A stretch of 64,000 nt of DNA from Anagrus nilaparvatae (taxonomy: Eukaryota; Arthropoda; Insecta; Hymenoptera; Mymaridae): contig JAKSXM010000272.1 of NCBI GenBank assembly GCA_022575985.1, forward strand, positions 24,424,501-24,488,500. The letters run 5' to 3'. The notes beneath the pieces were generated by a model that was given only the letters and a program-made list of their open reading frames with translations, was not told the DNA's origin and made no database searches. The position numbers were made by a program, and so were the translations under genes. Positions 34,256 through 42,492 of this stretch are shown piece after piece (position 1 is the stretch's first letter; the number at the start of each line of letters is the position of its first letter).

Positions 34256-35014
34256 TTATATGAAATCTCCTGATTGCTGACATCGTTTGCAATCTTTGAC
34301 CATCGGAGTGACTCTTTTGTCGGCGTGGTCGTGGAATCTGCATTTCGTTCTTGCCAAAAATTCTTCATCGTGGCGATATTTCTCTGGAAGTTTAGTCCAT
34401 GCTTCGTCTATGCTCTCTGCTGCGAAGTTTAAGATGAATTCCCTCGGTAACTCAGCGATATCCTGCTTTTCCATGAAACTTAAATGTCTCACTGCGTGGA
34501 AAACTTCCAAAGATCTCTCTAGACATGGACGATGTACTCTTAGCCACCTCTCCATTAAAATTACATGTTTGAGAGCGCATGGACCGTAAGGTTTGCGGTG
34601 AAACTTGCAGGAATTTTCGTTAGTCCAGTGACTTCTGAGGTAAGGTAAAGCTGGACATTTTTCGTCGATCTCTTTGACGACGACGACGACGTTATCGATG
34701 TATTTTTGTAGCCATTTTGCTTTTTGCTCACCTTTTACGTAAACAAGAATAGCACTCGCAGAGGATAGATTACTTCGTAAAACGTTCTCGATTTCTTCGT
34801 AAGGTGTTTCTCCATCTTCCCAGCGTATTTTTAGATGGTTATGAGTCAACCATACGTTTTCGCATCTCTGCGACAAAGGCAAATCACCCCAACTGCATGG
34901 AGCTTTAAATACAAAATGCGAAGTCGTGCCTCCTGGAGCAAGGATAGCAAGCTCCTTCACGGCAAATTCCGTCGCATTTAGCTTGAATGCTTGAAAATCT
35001 ACGAAGTACTCCAT
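34256..35014 (-). CDS. 252-aa putative RNase H-fold nuclease-like protein
   Basis: The start MEYFVDFQAFKLN resembles a first acidic motif of DEDD-type folds, but reads D-x-Q rather than D-x-E. Later segments SAILVYVKGEQKAKWLQKYI and YGPCALKHVILMERWL, and a Cys/His cluster at the end (CRFHDH, then CKRC), resemble a family common in arthropod viruses and Mavericks that I know only by pattern. The missing Glu could mean a catalytically dead or diverged enzyme. It is the last gene of the minus-strand capsid block, starting 49 nt after the major capsid frame ends. Alternative: a zinc-binding structural protein. Confidence 0.55.
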   Translation of the reverse strand: MEYFVDFQAFKLNATEFAVKELAILAPGGTTSHFVFKAPCSWGDLPLSQRCENVWLTHNHLKIRWEDGETPYEEIENVLRSNLSSASAILVYVKGEQKAKWLQKYIDNVVVVVKEIDEKCPALPYLRSHWTNENSCKFHRKPYGPCALKHVILMERWLRVHRPCLERSLEVFHAVRHLSFMEKQDIAELPREFILNFAAESIDEAWTKLPEKYRHDEEFLARTKCRFHDHADKRVTPMVKDCKRCQQSGDFI

Positions 35015-35063
35015 GACGATTCTAGATTGATACTGACGAAGCTCTGTTGATCTTGGCTTCTAT

Positions 35064-36284
35064 TTAAACTATATTTTTGACTTCGCCACTGATCGGCCGA
35101 TACTGAACCATGCGGTCGTGTAAAATCAAACAGTAAACTGAAGTTTGGCCTGGAAATGGATTTGCAGCCTCGATTTCTAGACGAACGTCAACTGGTGCGT
35201 ATTTCAATGCTTCGTTTTGTTTGGAGCAATCAAATATCGTTAACGGAGCGATATCTCGAAACTGATTTTTGTCGAGAATGACTTCGGACGTTTCTTTGCC
35301 GTAAAAATTCACTTGAAAACTGGAAAACATTTCGTAGAGTACCGAAAACTTGTTATCGTTGATGCTCAAATTTAAGTTTTCTTGAGGATAACATTGCGAA
35401 TTCAAGTACAGTTTTATATTGGTTAGATTGATATGATCAAATCGGCTTGCATTACTGGCAAGATTGTTATTTCGATTTGTTTGAAATCCCACTATTACGT
35501 ATCTTGGTTTTTCTACCTGCGTAGCTGTTTTGATGGTCCAAATGTGACGATTCGATGCAGGTAGTTCAGGATAATTAAACAGTTCTCTTACTCTGTAGGA
35601 CATTACAATCCATGGATCTTTCTCGATGTATTTTAATAAACTGATTTTCTTGAGGTCGGCCAAAATCAATCTAGGCATAAGCCATTCGATAACGTTTATA
35701 GTGATTGCATAATTCACCTCGCCATTGCCAGTACGCAAGACTGCGTTATCATCGATGTTAGATCTCGTAAAAACTATTTCGTGTTTCATATTTACTATTA
35801 TTTTGCCATAGTCTTCGGCGAATCCAAAAATCGCACTCAACGGTATTAGAAATTCAAAATTTCCTTGAGCGTCGGTTACAATTTCATCGTTGCTCAAAAA
35901 CCACCCTGCGTTCTTCAAATTTTTTTCTTGATTCAGTGTAAAAGATGCATAGCCTTTCATGGTCGATGTAATACCGACGTTACTGCAACGTTCGATAACT
36001 TGCGAGTTAAGTTCGTATTTTATTTCGGAAAATAGAAAGCACATAGCATTGTTGACAAATCTTATATTCGCAGGCGCAGCATCTGGACGTTGTCTGAGTT
36101 TTCCTTGAATACGTATGAAGCTTTTTGACGGTAGGAGGCATTGATCTTGATGCTGAATAGCTATGTGAATCGAGTCGTTGTTTTGATATGAACTTGTAGC
36201 GTAAGGACGATGCGTTTGTATTTCGTAATGAGCGACGGATTCGTCGAACATCACTGGCGATTTTATGTCTAGCGTTTCTTCCAT
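35064..36284 (-). CDS. MCP: major capsid protein, double jelly roll
   Basis: About 406 residues from MEETLDIKSPVMF. The segment FRVRELFNYPELP-type (here MSYRVRELFNYPELPASNRH), followed by KPRYVIVGFQTNR, is the hallmark of Polinton hexon-like capsids, which build icosahedral shells from trimers of double jelly rolls. An in-frame ATG 20 codons upstream (36344) gives a poor extension and overlaps a sequence resembling a splice acceptor (TTTTGCTGTTGCAG), so I prefer 36284. A TATA box and TCAGTC lie at 36459-36423. It follows the minor capsid and precedes the 252-aa gene. No frameshift or internal stop. Confidence 0.92.
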   Translation of the reverse strand: MEETLDIKSPVMFDESVAHYEIQTHRPYATSSYQNNDSIHIAIQHQDQCLLPSKSFIRIQGKLRQRPDAAPANIRFVNNAMCFLFSEIKYELNSQVIERCSNVGITSTMKGYASFTLNQEKNLKNAGWFLSNDEIVTDAQGNFEFLIPLSAIFGFAEDYGKIIVNMKHEIVFTRSNIDDNAVLRTGNGEVNYAITINVIEWLMPRLILADLKKISLLKYIEKDPWIVMSYRVRELFNYPELPASNRHIWTIKTATQVEKPRYVIVGFQTNRNNNLASNASRFDHINLTNIKLYLNSQCYPQENLNLSINDNKFSVLYEMFSSFQVNFYGKETSEVILDKNQFRDIAPLTIFDCSKQNEALKYAPVDVRLEIEAANPFPGQTSVYCLILHDRMVQYRPISGEVKNIV

Positions 36285-36442
36285 CTTATACTGCAACAGC
36301 AAAATAACGAACAGAAATCTTTCAACGACGTAGTCGTAGACCAAGACTTATTAGAAATTTTCGATTTTGAGGTTTTAGCTTCTTCGCTGCTCGAGGTATT
36401 GACTTCTTCACTGCTCGAGGAAGACTGATCTCTGGACTCCAT
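36269..36442 (-). CDS. 57-aa serine-rich small ORF, doubtful
   Basis: It starts MESRDQSSSSSEEVNTSSSE and ends with a cysteine cluster (LFCCCSIRWKKR), overlapping the capsid start in another frame. The TCAGTC that matches the late-promoter start site lies downstream of this ATG, so capsid mRNA may not contain it. Probably leader sequence, but a small acylated protein cannot be excluded. Confidence 0.2.
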   Translation of the reverse strand: MESRDQSSSSSEEVNTSSSEEAKTSKSKISNKSWSTTTSLKDFCSLFCCCSIRWKKR

Positions 36443-36459
36443 ACTGACTTGCTTTTATA
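36423..36459 (-). promoter_or_regulatory. late-type promoter of the major capsid gene
   Basis: TATAAAAG (36459-36452) and TCAGTC (36428-36423), 31 bp apart, the arthropod TATA plus initiator layout. The same arrangement occurs at 42393-42429 and 37231-37196. Confidence 0.6.
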
Positions 36460-36497
36460 ACCAAATCCGATCTTTCGATTAAATACGATTCCCATTA

Positions 36498-37181
36498 TTA
36501 TATTGATTTGAGGTGTAACCTGACAGTCACAGTTTCTCCCCTGAAGTTCACTATGTCACCGTCTTGATCGACTATACGCAAAATCAAGTAATCGATTCTC
36601 TTCACCGATATAGGTAAATATATTATTTCGAGAGGTTTCTCGATGATTTTGAATCCTGGTGGTACAGCAGGAAAAAATTCGTGAATGTAGTGGACTTCTT
36701 TACCGTTTGAGTATGATCCTCTGGTAATGTTGCACTCAACACGAAGAGAATTTATTTTTATAATCGAGATGGGATGTTTCGAGATGTGTGATTTACCAGC
36801 TTTTAGTATCTGTGAATCGAAGCCGAGTAACTCTCCGATGGAATCGTTTTTTGTAAAATCTATATCTCGATCGCACTTGATCGTACTCTGCAGTGTATTG
36901 TTGTTAGCTTTGAGGCTAAAATTAACGTTTTCGAGCTTAAGTTTGCCGCTCAGAAATTTATTTATGTCTTCGATTTCGTAACTTCCAGTTGGTATGTTGA
37001 TGGCCTCTAAGCCTTCTACGTAGAAATTTTTTTTCTCCAAATTTGGTATGGAATTGAAAGTTAGCAATTCGACCAAACCCAAAGCGTAATTTTTATCTCC
37101 CAAGAGTTCTATCGGTGGAAAAAAATGATTTTCGAGAGTAGAGGTGTTTCCAGAGAGGCTAATAATCAATGATTCACTCAT
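36498..37181 (-). CDS. mCP: minor capsid (penton-like) protein
   Basis: The 227-residue protein starts MSESLIISLSGNTSTLENHF, has PTGSYEIEDINKFL and IGELLGFDSQIL, then a C-terminal beta-rich half. This is the pattern of Polinton minor capsid proteins, predicted single jelly rolls forming the five-fold vertices. Length is typical. It lies between protease and major capsid, all on the minus strand, the usual morphogenesis block. It has its own TATA/TTAGTC promoter. Confidence 0.88.
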   Translation of the reverse strand: MSESLIISLSGNTSTLENHFFPPIELLGDKNYALGLVELLTFNSIPNLEKKNFYVEGLEAINIPTGSYEIEDINKFLSGKLKLENVNFSLKANNNTLQSTIKCDRDIDFTKNDSIGELLGFDSQILKAGKSHISKHPISIIKINSLRVECNITRGSYSNGKEVHYIHEFFPAVPPGFKIIEKPLEIIYLPISVKRIDYLILRIVDQDGDIVNFRGETVTVRLHLKSI

Positions 37182-37195
37182 GGCAGTTAGTTCAA

Positions 37196-37231
37196 GACTA
37201 AATGAATTTACATCTAGTCACTTTATTTATA
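37196..37231 (-). promoter_or_regulatory. late-type promoter of the minor capsid gene
   Basis: TATAAATA (37231-37224) and TTAGTC (37201-37196), about 30 bp apart; the start codon is 15 bp further on. Confidence 0.5.
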
Positions 37232-37293
37232 TATATCCTTACACAATGTAGGTTTAGATACAACTAACCTTAAACTTACATAGTACACAATAT

Positions 37294-37626
37294 TTATAAT
37301 TCATTACATAAAAATTTTAAGCATAAATGACCACAAACAAAAGTATCATAATTTTGATATTTTTTATGATTATACATGATTTTCTTATCTTTAAAGTATT
37401 CTATTAGCTCTTCTGGAGGTCTCAAGTTGCCAAAACTGTCAAAGTAAATTACATTGTTGCCAAGTTTTTTGTAAGCAACCCAATGAGTTCCTGAATTTTT
37501 TTCATCATCCAAATTGACAATTGCTGATTCGTTTTTTAATGGTCCAGTTTTTGGGAGAGCGTTTCTCATAAAAACACCGCGAAAATGTGGTATTTTTAAA
37601 ATATTAGCATACTTTTCAATGTCCAT
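37294..37626 (-). CDS. PRO: adenain-like cysteine protease
   Basis: 110 residues with the full adenoviral-protease (C5/Ulp1-like) catalytic set: His48 in GTHW, Asp63 in YFDSFG, Gln91 in KYQ and Cys98 in CGHLCL. Polinton proteases of this short form are expected to mature capsid precursors in the virion. The N-terminus IPHFRGVFMRNALP is also characteristic. It begins 26 nt after the end of the phospholipase gene on the same strand and probably shares its transcript. No break seen. Confidence 0.93.
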   Translation of the reverse strand: MDIEKYANILKIPHFRGVFMRNALPKTGPLKNESAIVNLDDEKNSGTHWVAYKKLGNNVIYFDSFGNLRPPEELIEYFKDKKIMYNHKKYQNYDTFVCGHLCLKFLCNEL

Positions 37627-37652
37627 ATTGGTTAGCGGTCTTGATCGTAAAT

Positions 37653-38549
37653 TTAAGTTTTTTTTTTTCCATACACGATATTTTCGTTATGTAATCTTAA
37701 GCCGCTTCCTTTGTAAGGTCTCAAATATAGTCCTTTACCCAAAGCTATTTGCTCCATAGCTTGGTTATGCCGTTTTGATTCTTCAAGTTGTTTCTTTGCG
37801 TTGCTTACGTCATTAACAGCTTTGGTTACACCACTGATTCCTCCAGCTAATGCACCTATTGCACTCAAGCCTGCAAATATAGGTATAAGAGGTAAAGCTC
37901 CCCCAACTTTATAAGGTAAAGGTAATACCCTTAATTTATTGATCTTAGATTTTCCTCCGTGCTTTTTAACGGCCTTTCGAGCAGCTTTTAATGCTGATCT
38001 TATTACCGTTTTGGCATTTTTACTTTTACTCATAGATTTTTTAGTTGATTTGACAATTCTGCCAAAAGCAACTCGACCACCTTTTTTCTTTCTTCTAGTT
38101 TTTCCTTTTTTATTACTCCTTCTTCGCACCTTCTTAACTCCCATACCCATTTTAGATTTAGCCTTCATTATGCTTGTAACTGCTAGAGCTGCTGCTCTTT
38201 CGCCCAAACTGGCGTCTCTTGACTTTACTCTTTTCCAAGCCTTATCTGCCAAAACTCTATCAGCGATATTTCGAGCTTGAATATCACTTTGATTTTCTGA
38301 GTAAGCGATATCGTGCTCTTTGCAGGCGTCGTCGAGAGGATTTACACCGGTATCTTCTCTAGCCAGACGTTTAGCCAGCTTGGTGCCGGGGCCACAAAAT
38401 CTAATCAAATAATTTAAAATTATTTATTAAACTTGTAAAAATTTCAAAAAAAAAAAAAAAATTTTTTCTTACCTGTATCCAGGAATATGAGCCTCGAAGG
38501 GTAATTTATTTATCAGAGTATTCACTAGTCCTCGTCCTCTCACGATCAT
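37653..38549 (-). CDS. phospholipase A2-type virion protein, two exons
   Basis: Exon 1 is 38549-38473 (25 codons plus 2 nt, MIVRGRGLVNTL start), exon 2 is 38400-37653; the 71-72-nt intron has GTAAGA and TTAG ends. Joined length is 825 nt, 274 residues. The junction falls in the signature: GYRFCGPGT followed by DDACKEHDIAY supplies the calcium loop and His55-Asp56 catalytic pair of parvovirus-VP1-type PLA2, used for membrane breach during entry. The middle is very basic (KKVRRRSNKKGKTRRKKKGG), the later part hydrophobic and glycine-rich (GGALPLIPIFAGLSAIGALA), recalling adenoviral core and membrane-lytic proteins. Without splicing exon 2 has no ATG. Divergent from the ATPase gene, 99 bp apart. 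Confidence 0.88.
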
Positions 38550-38648
38550 CACTCAACGAGAGATGAAACATAAATGAGGACTGGGCTATAAGTAACCTGT
38601 ATTTATTAAAATCTTAAATAGTATCGCGAGAGACATCTATCGATAAAC
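38550..38648. promoter_or_regulatory. divergent promoter region, PLA2 / ATPase
   Basis: The only spacer between two divergent genes is 99 bp. CTATAAGTAA (about 38586) may be the TATA box of the ATPase; no clear initiator is seen for either side. Confidence 0.4.
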
Positions 38649-40436
38649 ATGTCTGCAAAATCAGTTAGTAGAAAGAGACGTGCTCAAGATAGAGAATCGA
38701 TTGTTGCAGAAAAAAGACAGTTTAGTTTACCTGTGATTAACTTTGACTTTTTAATCGATAGCTCGCATTCACCTACTGTAAGTCGTCATGGTAAACATTG
38801 GAAAAATATCAGCATCAGAGCTGTGTTCTGTGGGCCAAGCGGCTGTGGCAAGACCAACGCTTTATTTACATTACTCGTTCATATAAATGGCTTGAGATAT
38901 GAAAACGTTTACATCTTTTCAAAATCTCTCAATCAACCAAAATATCAATGGTTAATAAAATTATTGAAATCTATACCAGGAATTCGAGTATTTGTTTACA
39001 GTGACAACGAGCAAGTTATATCCCCTGAAGATGTTTTACCAAACAGTATTATTATTTTTGACGATATCGCGTGTGAAAAGCAAGATAATGTCAGATCTTT
39101 ATACAGCATGGGTAGACACATGGGAGCGGACACATTTTATCTTTGTCAGACTTACGCAAGAATACCCAAACACTTGATTCGTGATAATGTAAATTTTTTG
39201 GTTCTTTTTCGTCAAGATGAAATGAACTTGAAGCATGTTTACGACGATCATGTTAACACCGACATGACTTTTAATGAATTCAAAGATTTATGTGTCAAAT
39301 GCTGGAATCGTGACAAGTATAATTTTATACTCATTGACAAAGACAGCGCCTTCGATGATGGAAGATATAGAAAGAATTTCGATGGTTTTGGTTTAAATAC
39401 AAACAGCATGATTCAAGATGATCAGTCTTCAGCCGTTGATCAAACTGACAACATGGATCGTAAAGTTGATTTACTGCAAAAAATCGCTGATGCTAGAGAT
39501 TCAATACGTCGTAAGCATCTGGCATTAAAACTTGGTAAAGAAACTGCTGAAAACGCTCTTCAGCAAAATCTTAAACCTCTGACAGAACCATTAGAAAAAA
39601 TTGTTGAAAATTTGAAGAGCAATCCGAGAAAACGACCTTTAAATGAGGAAGATTCGCAAAATATCGATGATGCATCAGCCAAGAAAAGTAAAAAGAAAAA
39701 GAAAAAGAAGAAAAATAATTCAAGTGTTCAATTTGAATCAGCCTTAAGTGAAAATTTGGATAATGAGACTGTTGTTGAAAAAGAAAATGACGATGAGAGT
39801 GAAATTAATCTAACACCTTTACAGTACCCAGCAAGCACATCATCAAAATCGATTAAATTTAGTACACCAATAAAGAGCCAAGCGGCCGAATATTTGGAAA
39901 TGCTTGCAAACAGTCAAATTACGAATTTGGATACAAAAGCAGGTGTTAGATACTTTAAATCTACTGGTGAGCATAAAATTGGAGATACGCAGGTGCATTT
40001 TGACGACCGTAATATAATGGTGGGTGAAAAAAAGTATCCACTAACCAAAGGCTTAACTGATCTTATTTTTAAAAAAAATCTGACGCCTTATATAGTAAAA
40101 ACCGATCAAGATTTAAAAAATTACGGGGATATTATGAAGTCTACAAACGCGCATAAGAAATTTTACAAAACTAGCGAATCCGTGCGTGATGATATTAATG
40201 TTGCGAAAATGCAAATAATTGAAAAAGCTGTAAATAATAAATCAGGCAAAGGACTGTTGCCGCAATATATGGTCACGAGGAAAGTGCCAATAGATTACGT
40301 TCACTGGGACGATCCCAACGAATTGGTCGATCGCTTGAGACTTTTGGTATCCGAACGAACAGCTGGTCATACGGGTCACGACAATGAAATTCTATCTATT
40401 ATCGAGGAGCTCAGAGAAGCCGAGATTATATATTGA
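38649..40436 (+). CDS. ATP: genome-packaging ATPase fused to a DUF8207-like protein
   Basis: 595 residues. The first 250 are an FtsK/HerA-type packaging ATPase: Walker A CGPSGCGKT (61-69), Walker B IIIFDDI (134-140), LCQTYARIP sensor-like segment. It should pump DNA into capsids. From residue 269 (MDRKVDLLQKIADARD) the chain continues as a separate module: helical start, Lys-rich linker (about 340-365) and a C-terminal domain with HFDDRNIMVGEKKYPLTKG, VHWDDPNELVDRLRLL and DNEILSIIEELREAEIIY, the pattern of DUF8207 proteins (the PY-type Polinton gene). In relatives as I know them these are two genes; here no stop separates them. Internal initiation at the ATG at 39453 could still yield the short protein. 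Confidence 0.88.
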   Translation: MSAKSVSRKRRAQDRESIVAEKRQFSLPVINFDFLIDSSHSPTVSRHGKHWKNISIRAVFCGPSGCGKTNALFTLLVHINGLRYENVYIFSKSLNQPKYQWLIKLLKSIPGIRVFVYSDNEQVISPEDVLPNSIIIFDDIACEKQDNVRSLYSMGRHMGADTFYLCQTYARIPKHLIRDNVNFLVLFRQDEMNLKHVYDDHVNTDMTFNEFKDLCVKCWNRDKYNFILIDKDSAFDDGRYRKNFDGFGLNTNSMIQDDQSSAVDQTDNMDRKVDLLQKIADARDSIRRKHLALKLGKETAENALQQNLKPLTEPLEKIVENLKSNPRKRPLNEEDSQNIDDASAKKSKKKKKKKKNNSSVQFESALSENLDNETVVEKENDDESEINLTPLQYPASTSSKSIKFSTPIKSQAAEYLEMLANSQITNLDTKAGVRYFKSTGEHKIGDTQVHFDDRNIMVGEKKYPLTKGLTDLIFKKNLTPYIVKTDQDLKNYGDIMKSTNAHKKFYKTSESVRDDINVAKMQIIEKAVNNKSGKGLLPQYMVTRKVPIDYVHWDDPNELVDRLRLLVSERTAGHTGHDNEILSIIEELREAEIIY

Positions 40437-40467
40437 GTGTTTTCGTTGAGTTTTTATCAGTCGCATC

Positions 40468-40908
40468 ATGAGCATCGACGTGTTTGGACGTCATCTTGGC
40501 TCTAGCAAGGTTGCCAGAGGACCTCCAGGAATTGGATTTAATCTAACTAAATCTGGTGATTTTGATTTGGAAAAAAAGAGGTTATGTAACGTTGCCGATC
40601 CTATCGATAAAAATGATGCATTAAATTTAAGTACTTGGGATGCATTTATAGAGGAAGAACTAGAACCAAGACTACAAAATATAGAGCAACAAAATTCTTC
40701 TTTAGGGAAAAAGTTCACAGACTTCGAAAAAGAAATAAATAAACGTTCAGAAGCTAAAAAGAAGAGACCCGGAATAATCGAGAGAAGATTAAAGGCTATC
40801 GAGAAAATATTAAATATTAATAGAATACCGGATAGTGAATCCGAGGAAAAAGTCGAAATAACTCAAAATGAATCAAATCAAGAAAGCTCTGGTGGAGGAG
40901 ATCCATAA
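40468..40908 (+). CDS. fibre-like virion protein
   Basis: 146 residues beginning MSIDVFGRHLGSS. GPPGIGFNLTKSGDFDLEKK then RLCNVADPIDKNDALNL is a collagen-like GPPG followed by a tail-fibre-like repeat (K-R-L-x-N-V-x-P) as in phage and Polinton fibre or spike proteins. A coiled-coil stretch (EELEPRLQNIEQQNSSLGKK) follows and a Ser/Glu/Gly-rich end. Likely a trimeric surface or vertex protein; receptor unknown. Its 3' end overlaps the integrase start by 41 nt in another frame. Confidence 0.65.
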   Translation: MSIDVFGRHLGSSKVARGPPGIGFNLTKSGDFDLEKKRLCNVADPIDKNDALNLSTWDAFIEEELEPRLQNIEQQNSSLGKKFTDFEKEINKRSEAKKKRPGIIERRLKAIEKILNINRIPDSESEEKVEITQNESNQESSGGGDP

Positions 40909-41791
40909 GCCCGTTCGCAAAAATTTTCCCAGACGTAAAGTGGAGATGCGTGGCATCGACGAGACTTGGCAAGCCGATCTCGTAGACATGCAAGCTAACT
41001 CGAGATCAAATAAAGGCTACAATTTTCTACTCACAGTCATAGATAACGTCTCGAAATATGCCTGGGCTGTGCCCTTAAAAAATAAGTCTGGTCCAGAAGT
41101 AACCAAGGCATTGAAATCCATCTTCGTCAAAGGACGCGTGCCGAAAAAACTTCACGTTGACAGAGGCACTGAATTCTATAACACTCACTGCAAGGCTCTA
41201 TTGGCCAGCTACAAAGTTAAATTGTATTCAACGCACAGCAATCTCAAAGCTTCGATCGTCGAGCGTTTCAATCGTACCTTGAAAACGATTATGTGGAAAC
41301 AATTTAACGTCCAAGGTAATTACAAATGGATCGATATCTTACCAGATCTCGTGGCCAAATACAACGATACAAAACATCGAACTATCGGAATGAAGCCGAA
41401 GGATGTTGGTCCAAATAACGAAATTGACGTGATGCAAAGATTTAACGTCGAGAGATGGAACAAAATGCCGCGCAAATTCAAAGTCGGGGATAAGGTCCGA
41501 ATAAGTAAATACAAGCACGTTTTTGAGAAAGGATACACACCAAATTGGACCACGGAAGTATTTACCGTGGACAAAGTCAAGAGAACTGTACCGCATACTT
41601 ATTTGTTGAAAGATTATCAAGGTGAGCCTATCGCTGGAGGATTTTACGAACAGGAGTTACAAAAAACTTATCATCCAGATGATTACCTGGTTGAAAAAGT
41701 ATTGAAAAAACAAGGAAATAGAGTATTTGTGAAATGGCTGGGATTCGACAACACTCATAACAGCTGGATCGACAAGTCCGATAATCAGTGA
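40868..41791 (+). CDS. INT: retroviral-type integrase with chromodomain
   Basis: 307 residues. The RNase H-fold core has Asp37 (WQADLVD), Asp98 (HVDRGTEF) and Glu132 (ASIVERFNRTLK), a D,D33E triad. FPRRKVEMRGID precedes it as in Polinton integrases. A C-terminal chromodomain (YLVEKVLKKQGNRVFVKWLG) probably binds histone marks and guides insertion. No N-terminal HHCC zinc domain is encoded; the start MNQIKKALVEEIHKPVR is at the overlap with the fibre gene. A longer product by frameshift from the preceding gene is possible but not supported by a slippery site. Confidence 0.93.
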   Translation: MNQIKKALVEEIHKPVRKNFPRRKVEMRGIDETWQADLVDMQANSRSNKGYNFLLTVIDNVSKYAWAVPLKNKSGPEVTKALKSIFVKGRVPKKLHVDRGTEFYNTHCKALLASYKVKLYSTHSNLKASIVERFNRTLKTIMWKQFNVQGNYKWIDILPDLVAKYNDTKHRTIGMKPKDVGPNNEIDVMQRFNVERWNKMPRKFKVGDKVRISKYKHVFEKGYTPNWTTEVFTVDKVKRTVPHTYLLKDYQGEPIAGGFYEQELQKTYHPDDYLVEKVLKKQGNRVFVKWLGFDNTHNSWIDKSDNQ

Positions 41792-41848
41792 AAGAGAATA
41801 AATAGACTTTTCTCGAGAAGTTTTTATTCATTATTAATTCAGACAGCC

Positions 41849-42121
41849 ATGGGTAACGATCAAAGCAGAACATCTTCGAATGTAAAATACACTAAACTAC
41901 ACTCTGAAAAAGAAGAAAATGTCTCGACAGCCATGGGCAACAATAAAAGCCAAACATCCTCGAATGTAAAATACACGAAACTAAAGACTGAAGAAGAAAA
42001 GAAAAAGAGTAGCAAAGATTCTTCAAGTGGAAATTATAACGCCAAGTACGACCAATCGAACACTTATACAAGACCGAGCTTTAATTATAAAAAGTTCGGA
42101 GGAAGAGATAAAATTGGTTAA
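41849..42121 (+). CDS. 90-aa protein with probable N-myristoylation signal
   Basis: Not recognised. It begins MGNDQSRTSSNVKYTKL and repeats MGNNKSQTSSNVKYTKL after about 30 residues, an internal duplication; both copies match the MGxxxS myristoylation pattern though only the first can be used, unless translation starts at the second ATG. The rest is Lys/Ser-rich and ends with aromatic-basic YTRPSFNYKKFGGRDKIG. A small myristoylated matrix-like or membrane-penetration protein would fit its place after the integrase, but that is inference. Confidence 0.55.
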   Translation: MGNDQSRTSSNVKYTKLHSEKEENVSTAMGNNKSQTSSNVKYTKLKTEEEKKKSSKDSSSGNYNAKYDQSNTYTRPSFNYKKFGGRDKIG

Positions 42122-42392
42122 AAATAAATATTTTGTAATCTTTTGCAATTATTGAAAAATTATTGTGAAAGAAAATCTGAAAATCAGTCATATAAAAATA
42201 ACGCTTTTAAATAATAAAAATTTGTAAACATTTTTATAAGATATTATGTAATTTTTGTATAAGATATTTGAAAAAAAAATAAAAAATCATATAAGCTAAC
42301 GAAATGTCTTGCTATTTTTTTATCCATCCTAACCTCTAAGATGAATCGTGCGCCCTGCTTGATGGTGGCGACACCTATAAGGCAAATATTTG
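42122..42392. other. intergenic spacer
   Basis: AT-rich with polyadenylation-like AATAAA signals for the preceding genes. No gene seen. Confidence 0.5.
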
Positions 42393-42429
42393 TATAAAAG
42401 AAGATTCTAAATAACAAAAATATTCAGTC
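42393..42429 (+). promoter_or_regulatory. late-type promoter of the 184-aa gene
   Basis: TATAAAAG (42393-42400) and TCAGTC (42424-42429) are 31 bp apart, a textbook arthropod TATA/initiator pair. The ATG lies about 65 bp further. Confidence 0.7.
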
Positions 42430-42492
42430 AGTCATTAGCTTCTTAGCTGTTCATACGCTTGTCTCTTAACAGCAAAAATAAAACCTACAAAG

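Noticed and set aside
37939..38280. 113-codon hydrophobic plus-strand frame
   Set aside because: Antisense of the lysine-rich part of the PLA2 gene; Lys codons read as Phe/Leu.
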